From Przewalskia tangutica (Eukaryota; Streptophyta; Magnoliopsida; Solanales; Solanaceae): a stretch of 64,000 bases of DNA. A model generated the notes under the pieces. That model saw only the letters and a program-made list of their open reading frames with translations. It was not told the DNA's origin and did no database searches. The first letter of the stretch is position 1. Each line of letters opens with the position of its first letter. The stretch covers positions 87,350,790 through 87,414,789 of the forward strand of contig CM056723.1 of the NCBI GenBank assembly GCA_029844215.1, written 5' to 3'. This document shows, in pieces, positions 11,978-24,936 of this stretch. Position numbers and translations under genes: made by a program.

Positions 11978-12824
11978 GTCATATATACTCTCCAAAATCA
12001 AGTCATTTATACTTCATATAAATCAAGTCTCTTATACTTCTTCTAATCAAGTCGCTTACACTTTTAAAATCAAGCCACATGTACTTCATATAATCAAATC
12101 TCATATACTTTCAAATAAAGTCTCATATATTTTCAAATAAAGTCTCACATACTTTCAAGTAAAGTATCATATACTTTGAAAACCAAGTTACATAGCTTTC
12201 AAATAAATCAAGTCTCATAACTTTCAAAATAAATCAAGTCTCATGACTTTCAAATAAATCAAGTCTCATGAATTTCAAAATAATCATGTCAAAGAAGAAA
12301 TGATAGTTCACATACCTTATAGGCTTTACCAACTCGACAATTAGAACACGCCTCGAGTAGTACTTTAACCTATAAAATCAATAACACGTCTATCAACTAC
12401 GTCATATATACTCTCCAAAATCAAGTCATTTATACTTCATATAAATCAAGTCTCTTATACTTCTTCTAATCAAGTCGCTTACACTTTTAAAATCAAGCCA
12501 CATGTACTTCATATAATCAAATCTCATATACTTTCAAATAAAGTCTCATATATTTTCAAATAAAGTCTCACATACTTTCAAGTAAAGTATCATATACTTT
12601 GAAAACCAAGTCACATAGCTTTCAAATAAATCAAGTCTCATAACTTTCAAAATAAATCAAGTCTCATGACTTTCAAATAAATCAAGTCTCATGACTTTCA
12701 AAATAATCATGTCAAAGAAGAAAGGATAGTTCACATACCTTATAGGTTTTACCAACTCGACAATTAGAACACGCCTCGAGTAGTAATTCAACCTATAAAA
12801 TCAATAACACGTCTATCAACTACG
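11978..12824. repeat. 423-bp tandem duplication inside the LTR
   Basis: 11978-12400 and 12401-12824 match almost throughout. Both start GTCATATATACTCTCC and end at CTATCAACTACGT. The pair lies in an AT-rich part made of short 'AATCAAGTC..ATA' phrases, which may have helped misalignment. Confidence 0.85.
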
Positions 12825-14482
12825 TGCTTACTAGTATACACTTATACTACATAAAGACCCTCTTTTCCTAGGAAAATTTGGGCAGCATTTCCCTATTTAT
12901 ACATACTTTTCCAAGGCCCGAATTCAACAACCAACAAGCCATATTTAAGACACAATCCAAAACAGCAACCAAAGGGGATTACATGCCAACTTGACACGTA
13001 AAATTCTTCCCCACAATTCACCTTAAAACAGTCCCTAATTAACCCACATTAAAGGTACAATATGAAGCCTTTTTCACCCTTATTCCTTAGGACTTTCATT
13101 AGTCAGTTTTCCACATTAGACATGCAATATAGGCTGATTTTCCAAAGATAACAACATGTCTAAAATAGTCCATGTAAATTTCGACCACAACAACATAATT
13201 CCATACTTTCTTTCTTATCTTCTTAAGATACACTTCATGTTCCAACATTCTTATGTAAACCATTACTTCATTTAAATATCAAGACTCCTCTATTTTAACA
13301 TGCAATTTATGACAATTACAACAATAATGACAATCAACTCCAAAGTCTCCAAATCAGTCCCTAATCGGCAATAGCACCCAAACCTTCACATGCATTGTTT
13401 AAATTCTAATTTTCTTCTTAACACACATTCATTACTTCAACTACAACAACATGCAACTCAAATTATATTACAAGGAGAAGAATTTTACCTCAATTTTTAA
13501 CGCCAAAACTGCCCTTAAAATAGAACTCACTGCCCTTCCGAATACCCATTGTTTAATCGGTTTTTCTTGCCCAATCCTTCACTTTTTCAACTCCAATTCA
13601 ATATGCAACCATTCTACAATGTTATCCCATCATTATTACACATTTTCCTTCCCAAATTTCTCTCCAAAAATTGAAGAAAACCTGCCCTAATTTCGGTCCA
13701 GTGAGGACCGAACTGCTCATTGTTTTGTCAGTTGAACGGGTAACGTCCCTAATTATCTACTCCTATGTCCTATCGATGAGAGGTTTATTGCGTTGGAAAC
13801 TAGACTCGACGAACTTCATCTTAGGATTTTGAAAGACCTAAAAACTCCTAATATACTCAGAGATATACCCATCCAAAGTTGACTAAGAATCTGCCCAGCA
13901 GTTTTCGATTTTCTGCCCCAGTTCTCTCGGTTTTTGCCCACTGTTTCAGTGTTGTTTTTGGTTCCAAGTTTTGGTGAACAATGTAGTATAAGGAGGGGGG
14001 AATAAACTATAATTTTTGTTATGGAGAAGGAGCGAAAATCGTCTAGGGAGAGAGAGAGAGAGAGAGGGGTGAGGGAGTTTGAGATTCTTTTTTAAATAGG
14101 GAAGATGAGTTTTTGTTAGGTTATAAGTAAGATTTTTTTCAGATTTTTATTAATACACTTTGGTCCCCCTAAATATTAAACTTTGTCCCTCTAATTGTCT
14201 ATTTAAATTAAATCAATCCCCCTAGTAATAACTCTTAATCCCATTTCTTTTAATCTTAACTCCCGTTTTCTTTAATTCCCGAGAATTTCATAAGGTATCG
14301 TATTCTCCATGTCGTAATTCTTATAATATGTTACTAACCCGTAACGGGAATATACAACAATCATTTCCAATTTCCATTATCACGCCCGTTGTAACCAAAA
14401 AAATTCCGGAGTCACATCCTTAAGTATATCGATTTCCTTAATGACGTTCTTAATTATCTCCCTAAACTTACGAGGTGTAACA

Positions 14483-15358
14483 CATGCACTTCTTATTCTC
14501 CATTTCACTTAACACAAGTTCATCCCTTAACTACAACATCATTTAACTTCCATTATTCATTAAGAGGAAGAAGAAATCTTACCTTAACTTTAGCCAAAAC
14601 AGTCCATATCTTCTCGACAAACTGCTTCACTTCCACACCCCTTCTTCACGTTACAATAACACACACATATCCTCTACAAGCTTGCAACCATCTTACTTTC
14701 ACGTTTTTCTTCCAAAAGTTCATAAACAAGCTTAGGGTTTCAAGATAGTTTTCTTGGCCAACACTGTACCCACTGTTTTGGAGTAACAACTTTGCTTAGA
14801 ACTTAATCTTGGAAAATATTTAACTCTTGTTCTTCACTTGGCTTAGGGTTTCGAAAACCTTGAAGGAGAAGGGAGGGATAAGGGTTTGAAGAGAAGATAT
14901 TTATGAGGGAGGAGATTTTTGTGATATAAAGTCTTTCAAGACTTGTATCTAAATGGTGGCTGTAGCATAAGTGGAGGGGGACCCATTTGTCCACTTGTCT
15001 TTCCCTTATCAAAATATCTAATTTGGAAAATTCCCGCCTCGGCACCGCGGTCCTGAAGAATGGCACCGTCGCACCGATCTCGCAGCCCAAGATCCGCGGC
15101 CCCGCATCCTGCGTGCCGCAGCCTTTGCGACCCCGTCTGATACGCCAACTTTCGTCCTTTTGTTTCGGAGCCTTTTACGCTTTTCTACCCACACTCTATT
15201 GGAAAGAATTCAATTACTAGTACTACTTCTCTTCGTCACATTTATTGTATAAAAAAAAATCCATATAGAAAATGTAAATATAATTTCTTTCCAACATTCA
15301 AACCTTATATCCTAACTTACGTTCTCATTTCATTGCCCTCGAATTACGGGGTGTAACA
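14483..15358 (-). mobile_element. Truncated 3' LTR of element A
   Basis: This matches 48362-49231 in element B. It ends GTGTAACA at 15358, next to the complement of a polypurine tract (TTTCCCCCTTAG), so it is the U3 end of a 3' LTR in minus orientation. It includes a CACCGCGGTCCTG motif (about 15042). It is cut at 14482/14483 by the LTR of the preceding element. Confidence 0.7.
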
Positions 15359-15400
15359 TTATTTCCCCCTTAGAAACATTCGTCCTCGAATGTTCATAAT
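15359..15400 (-). other. Start of the element A internal region (polypurine tract side)
   Basis: It holds the complement of the polypurine tract and of the CATTCGAGGACGAATG inverted repeat. The region continues at 18530 after a solo LTR. The last five bases, ATAAT, are the left target-site copy. Confidence 0.65.
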
Positions 15401-18400
15401 TGTCACGACTCGAACCCCGGGCCCGTAACTGGTGCCCTACCTGGGCACCCTTCTATCCATACAACATACGAAATCCGCGGAAGCTAAATAACACTCATTT
15501 GTTTTTCAAGCAAAGGCAAAGCCGACGAGGCCGCCATTATATATATAACAACCAAAGGAACTACAACTTTACACCAGTCCATCCCATATATGAATACAGA
15601 CCTCTAAGATGATATGACTACGGAACAACAGAGCTATCTCAAAAAGCTGGGCAATGATCTTTAGCACGCGGATCACCAAACTGAGTACCTACACCTGCGG
15701 GAATGAACGCAGCTTCAGGCGGGTCCGATAATAGGTACCAAGTATGTAAACAAGAAGTACAGTAAATCAGATCATAACTGTACAAAGGAATGACAGGGAC
15801 AAGTATGAAAATCAAATACCAGATCCTACCGTGTCATATAAAATAAGAGTCAACTGTACCTTTTCAAAAGAGAGTTATTTTAAAACCATGTATGTCTAGT
15901 CATGTAATCCTATACTCTATACACATCTCATGAGAATCTATCCCGCATCGTGAATACAAGTTCACGGACAATACACATCTCATGGGAAATCTATCCCGCA
16001 TCGTGAATACTAGTTCACGGACAATAACATCTCATGGAAATCTATACTCGCATCGTGAATACAAGTTCACGGACAGTAACATCTCATGGAATCTATACCC
16101 GTGTCGTGAATACAAGTTCACGGACAGTAACATCTCATGGGAATCTATACCCGCATCGTGAATACAAGTTCACGGACAGTAACAACTAATGGGAATTTAT
16201 ACCCGCATCGTGAATACAAGTTCACGGACAGTAACATCTCATAGGAATCTATACCCGCATCGTGAATACAAGTTCACGGACAGTAACATCTCATGGGAAT
16301 TTACACCCACATCGTGAATACAAGTTCATCTCATGGGAGTCTATACCCGCATCGTGAATACAAGTTCACGGACAGTAACCTCTGCACGAATAACTATATG
16401 AGTAAACATATGCAAGTTAAAACAATCTTTGACTCTCATTAGAACAAATAGAATGTACTCTCTTTTTAGAAAACCCAAGGCAATACAATGCCTGCCTTGC
16501 TAGAAATACCAAGACAATACCATGCCTTCCTTTTTAAATAACCAAGTTACTACACTTTTAAACTCAAGTCATTTATACTTCATGTAAATCAAGTCTCTTA
16601 TACTTCATCTAATCAAGTCACATAACTTTCAATTAAATCAAGTCTCATAACTTTCAAAATCAAGTCTCATAACTTTCAAAATCAAGTCTCATAACTTTCA
16701 AAATAAATCAAGTCTCTTAACTTTCAAAATAACTCAAGTATCATGACTTTCAAAATAAATCAAATTAAAAAGGAACTTCTACCTTAGAAAACCAAAGAAC
16801 TAGCAAGGGAATATATCATGTATCATGTAGGATTATAATCTCATAGAGCTATGTACGTACACCGTACACTCATTTCTCATAACAATCATGCCAAAGAAGA
16901 AGGATAGTTCACATACCTTATCCGCTTATTCCAACTTGATAACTAGTATACGTCTCAATGTAGTACTTCAACCTATAGATACAATAACACTTCTATCAAA
17001 TTCATGCTTTCTAAGGTAGATTAATACCAAGTAAGGGTCTCTTATTCTACGGAAAATTGGGCAGCACTTCCCCCGTTTATACGTACTTTTCCACATTTTC
17101 CAAGGCCCAAATTCAACAACAAACAAGCCACACTTAAGGGCACATCAAGGCAGCAACCAAAAGGGATTACACACCTAACTTGACGTGTAAAATTCTGCCC
17201 CACAATCATATTAAAACCATCCATGTATTAATCAACTTTAAGGGTACATTATGAAGCATTTTTCACCCTTATTCCTTCGGGACTTTCATTAACAATCTAC
17301 TACATTAAACATGCAATGAGACTAATAAATTTCCAGCAAATATACACGTCTAAAACAGAACCAAAATTGCCCAAATTATCCAACAATTTCTAGCCCATTT
17401 TCGGCCAACAACAACTACATATCCAAAGCCCTTTTCCACAATTCCTTTCAATCCAATTCAAGTTACAACACTTATATACAATCCATAATAACTTATAATA
17501 ATAGGACTACTTCATTTTAACATGCTATAGGTGTAGATAACGACAATAAAAATCAACGAATCCAACGGCCCGAAAATGTTGCTCTCGGCCTCAACTTCCA
17601 AAGTAGGGCATGCACACCTTAATTTCCATATCTTCCTTAATACAAGTTCATCTACTAAGCATAACAATGAGTAATATCTAATTAATTCAAAGTAAGAAGG
17701 TTTCTTACCTCAAAAGTAGCCCAAAAACGCTAAAACAATCCGTAGAATATTTGGCCGCAGTTTTCGTTTTGCTCCACTTCTTCAAGTTCCAATCATATAT
17801 ATGTAACTACCACAATCTTATAACTAACTTCTCTTTGTATTTTACTTCCAAAACGTTGATAGAACTTAGGGTTTCTTCACCCACTTTCTCGGCCAAGACT
17901 TGTCTCAAAGGTTGAGATGTTAATCTTGGTTCAACACTTGGTTTAGGGGCTTAATCTTGGAGAAATAAATTGATCAACAATGGTTGTTCTTGGTCACAAG
18001 CCTCTCGAGATTATGGAGCTCAAAGGAGAGAAAATGGTGAGATATTTGGCTAAGTGTAAAGTTATGATTCCAAGTATTGCAAGACTTGGATAAACAAGTA
18101 ATTTGCCAAGTGGAGTGGGACCCACATGTCCCCTTGTCTCAAAATATCTAAAGTCTTCATCTTGCAAGACCAAGTGGAGGGGTGCCACGTGTCACCCTCC
18201 TATTGGTCCAAAAATATTTCTTCACAAATAAATTCCATACTTGGTCCAAATATCTAAAAAACTCGTGGGCCCCACAAAATCGTAAAATCTCTTGTGGGCC
18301 CCACATGACCAAATCCGAGATTTAAAAATCCAAAATTTCAATACACCATAATAATTTCATATACCAAATTCGAGAATAAAATTCCAAATAATAAACATTT

Positions 18401-18524
18401 TTCCTTTACAAGGTTCCGAAATTTCTCCTTAGTAAAAAGTGATTTTCTTTCGTTCCAAAATTTAAAAATCTTATTTTCTCACGTACGTTCCCATCTCATT
18501 CTCTAGGGATTACAGGGTGTAACA
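15401..18524 (-). mobile_element. Solo Gypsy LTR, 3.1 kb, with target-site duplication ATAAT
   Basis: It runs from TGTCACGAC to GTGTAACA (minus-strand TGTTAC..GTGACA) and is flanked by ATAAT at 15396-15400 and 18525-18529. Removing it rejoins a continuous element-A internal sequence that aligns with 9115-9190. A single LTR with an intact target duplication indicates LTR-LTR recombination after insertion. A U3 module (CACGTGTCACCCTCC, then ATTGGTCC) lies at 18182-18209. Confidence 0.85.
15922..16379 (-). repeat. Minisatellite, about 52-bp unit, roughly 9 copies
   Basis: Units contain CATCTCATGGGAATCTATAC, then CGCATCGTGAATACAAG and TTCACGGACAGTAA. Copies vary by small deletions; one unit near 16320 lacks about a third. 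Located about 0.5-1.0 kb from the LTR 3' end. Confidence 0.8.
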
Positions 18525-20125
18525 ATAATAGGTCTCAAAGTATAAACATTTCGGCATAGTCTCCTTTAACTATACCTATCAACCTATACCCTACAAACAC
18601 AAACTTCTCCCAGGATCTGAATAATTATCCCTGCCCAATGGGTCTACATCCATCCCTGAATGTCGTCGGGTGCTGTTAACTTCCCCGTCATTCTTGTAAC
18701 TGTCACCTGTAATCCGCGCAGATGCCTCACATGGCCACCATATAACACATAGTCTCATTCATCGATCAAATAGCCAAGTAAGGAATCGAATTACCTGTAT
18801 AACTATAATTTCATTCACCTTTAACACTCTTGTCGTATCCTTCCTTCTACTCGTCATTAAATAAAAATATTTCTACCTTGATACTCGATCATACCGTTCC
18901 ATTCATACTTATTAACTACTTTCATGTTCTTACAACACTTCTTCGATTGTTCCATAGTGTCATCCTCAATTACCCCCAACACTCTATTGTTATTCATAGG
19001 TTATGTAGAATTGTAACATGTTGCACAACGTATCCGAAGCCGAGGACCTTACCAGTCCAATATCTATAGCATACCTTAGCTTACTAACCTTGATACATGT
19101 AATTCTTCATAATACGCAGTATCTCCCTTTTTGTCCTTAGCACATTGTATTTCCTTTGTAATCAAAGTCACATTCATAAGGTCCTATTGCAGTTCTCTCT
19201 AGAATTCTAATCAGCAAGAGTCACCGTAAAACGTGTGGATCTTTATAACCTACTAAACCTTCCAATATAAATTCCTTCTTTTTTTCCCCTTATAATTGTT
19301 AGACCAGTTTGCAATGATACGTTCACCTCTTGTGTTCAACATCTGGGAGTAAATCCTCTATTGCATTTCGCAGTCCCTTAAAATCGGTAATACCATTTCC
19401 AAACGGCTCAACAACATCAACAACAATCACTAGTAGTTTATACTCAAACCAAGAAATCATCACAACTAATATGCTTCACATATACTATGTACTTTAACCA
19501 AGATCAAACATAAAATACTTTACTCATGAAGGTCTTGTATATCTAAGGTCTCAACGATTATCCAATATTCTAAGATTCTCAAACATTTCATGTCCCAAGA
19601 TTACATTGTCTCTCCCCGTATACGAGTAAGATAACTTCTCATAATCTCAAAATCATGTTGTCTTAATCGTAATAACCCTAATTACTCCATACGAATATTA
19701 TTCATGCATATCACTTAAGCATACAACATAGCTTAATTTAACAACATGGTATGCCATTAAGTCCATTGAACATGATCTTTTAAGAGTCTATCACAATCTC
19801 AGACAACCCATTACCTCATGAATATTCCAAATTAGCACATATATAAAGCCTTGATATGGATTCATTACACGGTTTCATACATTTCAAGCAATTATTAAAT
19901 CTTAACCCACAATCACTTCAGGCAACACACACATGGCCCTAATAAATATGTTCGTATAGATGCACGTCATCATCATACCAACTATAAAACAATTTTACCA
20001 ACCTGTATACAAGGTCCATACATTCCCCTTCTGGGCCGTTGTCGCGTTTTTTGGAGGCATAGTTGCAACCACAATAATTGTTAGGGAGGGACTATCCTAA
20101 CAACATAGCTCTATCGCACGATCTT
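18525..20125 (-). mobile_element. Element A internal region, almost all coding sequence deleted
   Basis: This minus-strand interior of element A is non-coding except near its 5' end. There, minus-strand translation from 20060 gives MPPKNATTAQKG, the first 12 residues of a Tekay-like gag, before the frame runs into unrelated sequence and a stop. Positions 18841-20125 recur in copy B at 33226-33828 plus 41860-42533. The last five bases (20121-20125, ATCTT) are the left target duplication of the gag-only element that follows. No RT or integrase trace seen. Confidence 0.7.
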
Positions 20126-20328
20126 TGTTATACCCCGTATTTCCAGAGTATGTACGTGAGGGCGTACATATATAATTTGAGCCTTAAAGATTTGGCAAGT
20201 TTCGAAATTGTACACAAGTGCCGAAAGGAGTCGTTTTTCGACGAAACGTTTTACTAAACTTGCGAAGGGAAAAATACGGCTATGTCATTTATAATTTTTG
20301 CGGATTTTTCCGAGAGACGAAATATTTT

Positions 20329-20538
20329 GGACCAACGAGAGGGCGACACTTGTCACCCTCTAATTGGAGCACGTTGTGGGCGGTTTGGACGAAATGGGTG
20401 ACTTTAGTTGGTAGGATATTTTGTGCAAGTTGTTGTGGTAGATGGATAAGGTGCACTTGGTTTAAATCTAGCCCTACACTTGCCTTACACTTGGATGAAT
20501 CTTGGCCATTGGTTGGTCATTTCTTGACCTATAAATAC
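20329..20538 (+). promoter_or_regulatory. U3 promoter: CCAA-box/palindrome module and TATA box
   Basis: GGACCAACGAG is followed by the quasi-palindrome GAGGGCGACACTTGTCACCC, then TATAAATAC at 20530. The same module and spacing recur at 26032-26064, 57565-57596 and 63188-63219, and on the minus strand at 41619-41650, 48010-48041 and 18182-18209. Promoter role inferred from position and conservation. Confidence 0.6.
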
Positions 20539-22589
20539 CCCCCTTGTTGAAGAGTTATTTCATCCTAAATTGAGCAATCTTTCTAAGTCTCAAATACTCC
20601 CTCCCTTCTAGTGTTTCGTCCGCCACCACCCTCCCCCCCCTTGATAAGGCCCCTTGACCGAAAGTATCCCCTCTCGCTTGGTGCTAGTCGTGGGGTACCC
20701 CCCCTAGCCTAGTTGTTTTCGTATAATACCCCCCTTTTGTGGTATAGAAATACTCTCCAAGTATTGTTATAATGCCCAAATACTTTAGCCCTTATACCTT
20801 GTAGTATTCCAAGGTTATACCTATACTAAAAGCCCAGAAATACTATTATACTTTCCTTTAGCCACTAAACGAAACCCTAAGGAAATCTTCATTGATGGTT
20901 GAAGTAATTGAGTAGAAGTTGGTTAGAACTTCTAAGGGTTGTTTGGAGCGGGTTGGAGGGCACGGAGTAGGAGCTAAACCTTGCTCAGGATCGACATTTA
21001 AACTTGGATAATTTTGGGCTTATCGAGGTAAACACTCTTGACCTTCTATTGTAATTGGAAATTACATGTGTAGGAATATATAGTTGAAGTATACTATATA
21101 TAGAACTGAACATAATAATGCGGCAATGTCTTTTGACTTAAGCCTGAATTTAAAGAAGAGAATCGAATCGTAATCACATAGATCAGACATAAGAGACTTG
21201 TGTAGCTTTCTTGTGAAGTAGAATTTTACACGTCCGGATTAGGCGACAACCCCCTCTGTGGGAGTTGTTGGCACATAGCGTGCCTCGATAGAGAGAGATT
21301 TCTGTGATTTGCGAGGAATCTTGCCGAATTTTCGGTAGAATATTCTACGTTGAGATCTAGATGTTAATAGACGCCTTGTGGCCTCTATAGGTTGAAGTAC
21401 TACGTGTGGTGTGATCTGCTTGGCTTAAGGTGTAGCCGACGGTTTGAGGTACTTGGAGCGTTTTGCTATTAGTCGATAATCGTCGCGAGGTATGTGAACC
21501 TCTTCCTATCTTTTCTAGCATGATATGTGTATAACTATGTAGTACGGTGACGCATACGTGTTGAATGTATTTGATTGGTTTAAAACATAAAGTGTTATAA
21601 CGGCTTTATGGGAAGTTGGTTATAACAGCTTTATGTAAGTAAGAAATGCTTTGTGGTTTTTAAAGATAACTGATTTGACTTATAACTGACTTGATGTGTG
21701 ATGATAAGAATCTTGAAGTATTTCGAAAGAATTAAGAAACCTTTTTGAAAGAAGAGTAATACTTGGTTTTGAAAACATAAGAGTTATACTAGCTTTATGG
21801 GAAGTTAGGTATAACGTCTTAAGAGAGATAAAGAGAATGGTTTACTGATTTTTAGAAGTTAAGAGACTTAATCTTAAAAGATAAGAGACTTGACTTGAAT
21901 GAATTAAATATGAGTTTTGTGTAAAACCTCCTTCGTGAGTAATGAGTACTTGGTTTTTAAAAGGAATAATGTTTTACTGATTTTGGAAATCAGAATGAGT
22001 ATCGACAAACCACTGCAGCGTTAATAAAAGGAAATGTTTTGACTAATTAAGTATTATTAAAACCAGTAGAAACCTCCATCTGCATAGAAGCTAAGATGAG
22101 ACAAAATGATATTACATTTCCTAGATCATGGCTGCTTTAATAAGATTGATTATGAACAAGAAAAACCTACTCACATATAAGACATATGTTTCTCAAATTG
22201 TTTAAAAGAGGATTATATTCTTAAGTGATTAAGTCTATGGACTATGAAACCTTTCTAAAATAAGAGACTTAAGTATTTGAAATTAGGCAAACTTGAACTT
22301 TTGGAAAAGAATGTTGTTACTTGATGTTAAAAGGAAAGTGTTTTGGTTTACCTAAAAATGTGAGTCACTCTATTTTAATACTACTGTATCGGTGACCTTT
22401 ATAAAAGAAATGGATCTTTTAAAAGAATTTAACGACGTAATACTTTGGGGTCGAACACGACTTTTGCCTAAAATAAACTTGAGTTGTGTGTAACTTGCCT
22501 ATGTTTGTGTTTGATAGCCTTGTTGTGCAAATACTGTACTTCTATACCACCGCGTCTCTCGATGGAGGGCCGACTGATTTGTTATGAAC

Positions 22590-22876
22590 GATTCTTCACC
22601 GAGCCCACGAAATGGGCCGGGACACGTATTACATCTGATTATTCACCGAGTCCCACGAGATGGGCCGGGACACGTATTCCATCTGATTATTCACCGAGTC
22701 CCACGAGATGGGCCGGGACACGTATTCCACATGATTCTCTACCGAGTCCCACGAGATGGGCCGGGACACGTATTCCACATGATTCTCTACCGAGTCCCAC
22801 GAGATGGGCCGGGACACGTATTTCACATGATTCTTTACCGAGTCCCACGGGATGGGCCGGGACACGTATTCCACAC
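22590..22876 (+). repeat. 48-bp minisatellite, 6 units, in 5' LTR
   Basis: Unit starts lie at 22590, 22637, 22685, 22733, 22781 and 22829, with CCGAGTCCCACGAGATGGGC followed by CGGGACACGTATT in each unit. The first unit is 47 bp. The 3' LTR of the same element has seven units. Confidence 0.95.
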
Positions 22877-23495
22877 GATTTATACCTAGACTGCCGGCAG
22901 TGAGGAAGGAGTTCCACGGGCATGAGGGATGACTTGAGGGCGTGAGTCCCTGACTTGACATGACTGCTTTTATGTTGTGAACTGTAGTTTGGTTATCATA
23001 CATGTCTCCTGCCTTATATAGACTATTATGATTTCATTTAAAGTGTTTTACAGTTTCACATACTTGGTACCTGTTGTACTGACCTCCTTCGGGGGGCTGC
23101 GTTCATGCCGCAGGTAGAAGTACATCGGTTGTGGATCCTCGCTCATAGGATCAAAGTTCAGCGTGTTGGGAAGCCCCGTTTCTTCGGAGGCTTATCTTTT
23201 GGTATGTCACCCTAAGTCTGTAGGTTCTTGTACATTCAGGGGTATGGCGGGGCCCTGTCCCGTCATAGTTGTTGTCACTTCTTAGAGTGCAGAGTAATCG
23301 TTGTGGCAGAGTTTGTAAAAAGGATAAGCGTCGGTATTTATGTATTTATCTCAAGGCAAGCTGCTTTGGCCTGTTTATTTATCATGTCTCTTAATTCATG
23401 TTCATGTTTTTATTTCCGCTGATTTTCTCTGATGTTGTATCACTAGGGTGCCCTGGGTAAGGCACCAGTCATGGGCCCGGGTTCGGGTCGTGACA

Positions 23496-23694
23496 AAAGT
23501 GGTATCAGAGCAGTTAATCCTCGGAAAGTGTCTACAGACCGTGTCTAGTAGAGTCTTGATTATCGGTGTGTTGTGCACCACATCTATAATCGTGAGGCTA
23601 TAGGACATTTAGGATTGTTTCCATTCTTCTCATTACGAGATCGTGCCCTAGCCGTGTGATAAGTTGGACCTCCGGCGTATTTCGTTTTACGATT
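23496..23694 (+). other. Primer-binding site and gag leader
   Basis: TGGTATCAGAGC at 23500-23511 is complementary to the 3' end of initiator-methionine tRNA, four bases after the LTR. It is followed by about 180 bases of leader. Confidence 0.85.
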
Positions 23695-24936
23695 ATGCCT
23701 CCGCGTAAGGCAACCCGGGCCCAGTGGGCAAGGCGGTGAGGAGCTGCTAGTGAGATCTGAGAGTACGAGGGTGCAGCCCGGCCAAGACCGAGATTGTGCT
23801 TGAGCATGAGTTTTGCAACGCCGCCAGCGCCGGCAGAGTTTAGAGCCGCAGCAGTGGCTGCTGAGACTACAAGACTGAGCCTCAGCCTCCATCCCACACC
23901 GGAGCAGATGAGATGGGTACAAGGAGATGGCGATCGGCCGTGGTCGTGGCGATATGAGGATAAATGGACGCAGCAGATCCCCATCAAGACCGTAGTTCAC
24001 CCCGAGCGCATTTGAGACTACGGACTTTACGAGTCAGAGCCCGCCAGTGTTCTATGGATCGAGAGCTGAGGATGACCCTCAGGAGTTTATCCAACAGCTA
24101 TAGCGGATCATGAGAGTGATCAGAGTCTCAGAGGCAGAATCAGTGGTATTGGGTTCGCATCAGCTGCGTGATCCGCAATGATCGGTTTGATTTGTGGGAG
24201 CTGTCCCGGGGAGAACATGCACCTCCAGCCATTTGGGACGAGTTCTCAAGGGCTTTCTTGCACATTTCTTGCCCCCACCGATGAGGAGGGCTCGGGCCGA
24301 CAGATTTTTGACGTTGAGGCGGGGCGGGCGACGGTTAGAGAGTACAATGTGGAGTTCGACTCATTAGCTCGGTATGTTCCAGCTGTAGCCGATATGGAGG
24401 ATGAGTACACCGCTACGTCACCGGGCTAGATGATTACTGGCAGAGGCTTATGCGGGTGTAGCTCTTGACGAGCATGGACATTGCCCGCATGCAGCTCACG
24501 CACTTGGATGTGGCACGGAGAGGTCGGCGGAATGACCGGATCAGCGAAGAGGCGAACAGCAGGTCCTTTGGTAACTTTCGAGGCGGCCGCCTCGAGCAGA
24601 CTAGTTATGTACCTCCGCGATGCAGAATGGTCCTCCACGCCTTGAGCCGTCGGGGTATTCGAGGAGTCGGGGCTCGAGGGCTTCGTTCACAGATATACAT
24701 GGGTTCTAGCGATCGGGTTGAGTTTTCCTCGGTGTGCACATCGTGGGCGACGTCATCCCGGGGAATGTCGTCTTTTTACTGGTGCTTGTTTTTCCTGCGG
24801 CCGTCAGGGCCATATGATGAGAAACTGTCCTAATAGGAAGGATGCGAGCAGAATGACTCGACCACGGGTCGATGGCAGTTCATCGCCTTACAACTACGCG
24901 CCTGCAGGAGTGCCTATGATTAGAGTGGAGCGGTAG
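23695..24936 (+). pseudogene. Tekay/Del-like gag of gag-only element 1, heavily frameshifted
   Basis: It starts MPPRKATRAQ at 23695 and loses frame within 12 residues. Fragments in other frames align by eye with the cleaner copy at 60795: PPAPAEFRAAAVAAETT (about 23820), VREYNVEFDSLARYVPAV (about 24330-24380), and a zinc knuckle CFSCGRQGHMMRNC (about 24793-24834). The end is at a TAG around 24934. Many breaks are one- or two-base losses at CAG/CTG or GC-rich sites compared with 60795-62055. They may be consensus errors rather than genomic mutations, so 'pseudogene' is provisional. Confidence 0.65.

Larger units (their letters stand above)
10696..14482 (-). mobile_element. Leader remnant and long 5' LTR of the gag-only element (end deleted)
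   Basis: 10696-10772 is the gag leader. The primer-binding site and the last bases of the LTR are deleted at about 10772, since other copies have GCTCTGATACCA and TGTCACG here. The remainder is LTR to GTGTAACA at 14482. Shared LTR landmarks are visible: the CTGCGG..ATGAACGCA phrase (about 11070), a minisatellite, the GGGCAGCATTTCCC phrase (about 12880), an AG microsatellite (14047-14066) and a TATA-like TTTAAATA near 14091. No coding function. Confidence 0.65.
20126..23495 (+). repeat. 5' LTR of gag-only element 1
   Basis: It runs from TGTTATACCCCG to GTGACA. U3 is short: a palindromic module (20329-20360) and TATAAATAC (20530) lie within the first 410 bp, so most of the 3.4 kb LTR would be transcribed leader. 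It carries a 48-bp minisatellite. Confidence 0.9.

Noticed and set aside
20218..20550. 110-residue open frame at the LTR start, with relatives at 25887, 57534, 63067 and antisense 41364
   Set aside because: It overlaps the U3 palindrome and TATA box and differs by frameshifts between copies. Conservation is explained by LTR homology.
22484..22903. Open frames with a 16-residue repeat (PTRWAGTRIPSDYSPS) on both strands, also at 28273-28732
   Set aside because: The 48-bp unit is a multiple of three and lacks stops, so several frames on both strands stay open. They lie inside LTRs, unit number varies and related LTRs use units of 44, 47, 52 or 69 bp that are not coding. No sign of a real protein.
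23500..23511. tRNA-like sequence TGGTATCAGAGC (also at 60593 and as complement at 29352, 42666, 55466)
   Set aside because: Only the primer-binding site complementary to the tRNA 3' end. No cloverleaf or full tRNA gene around any copy.
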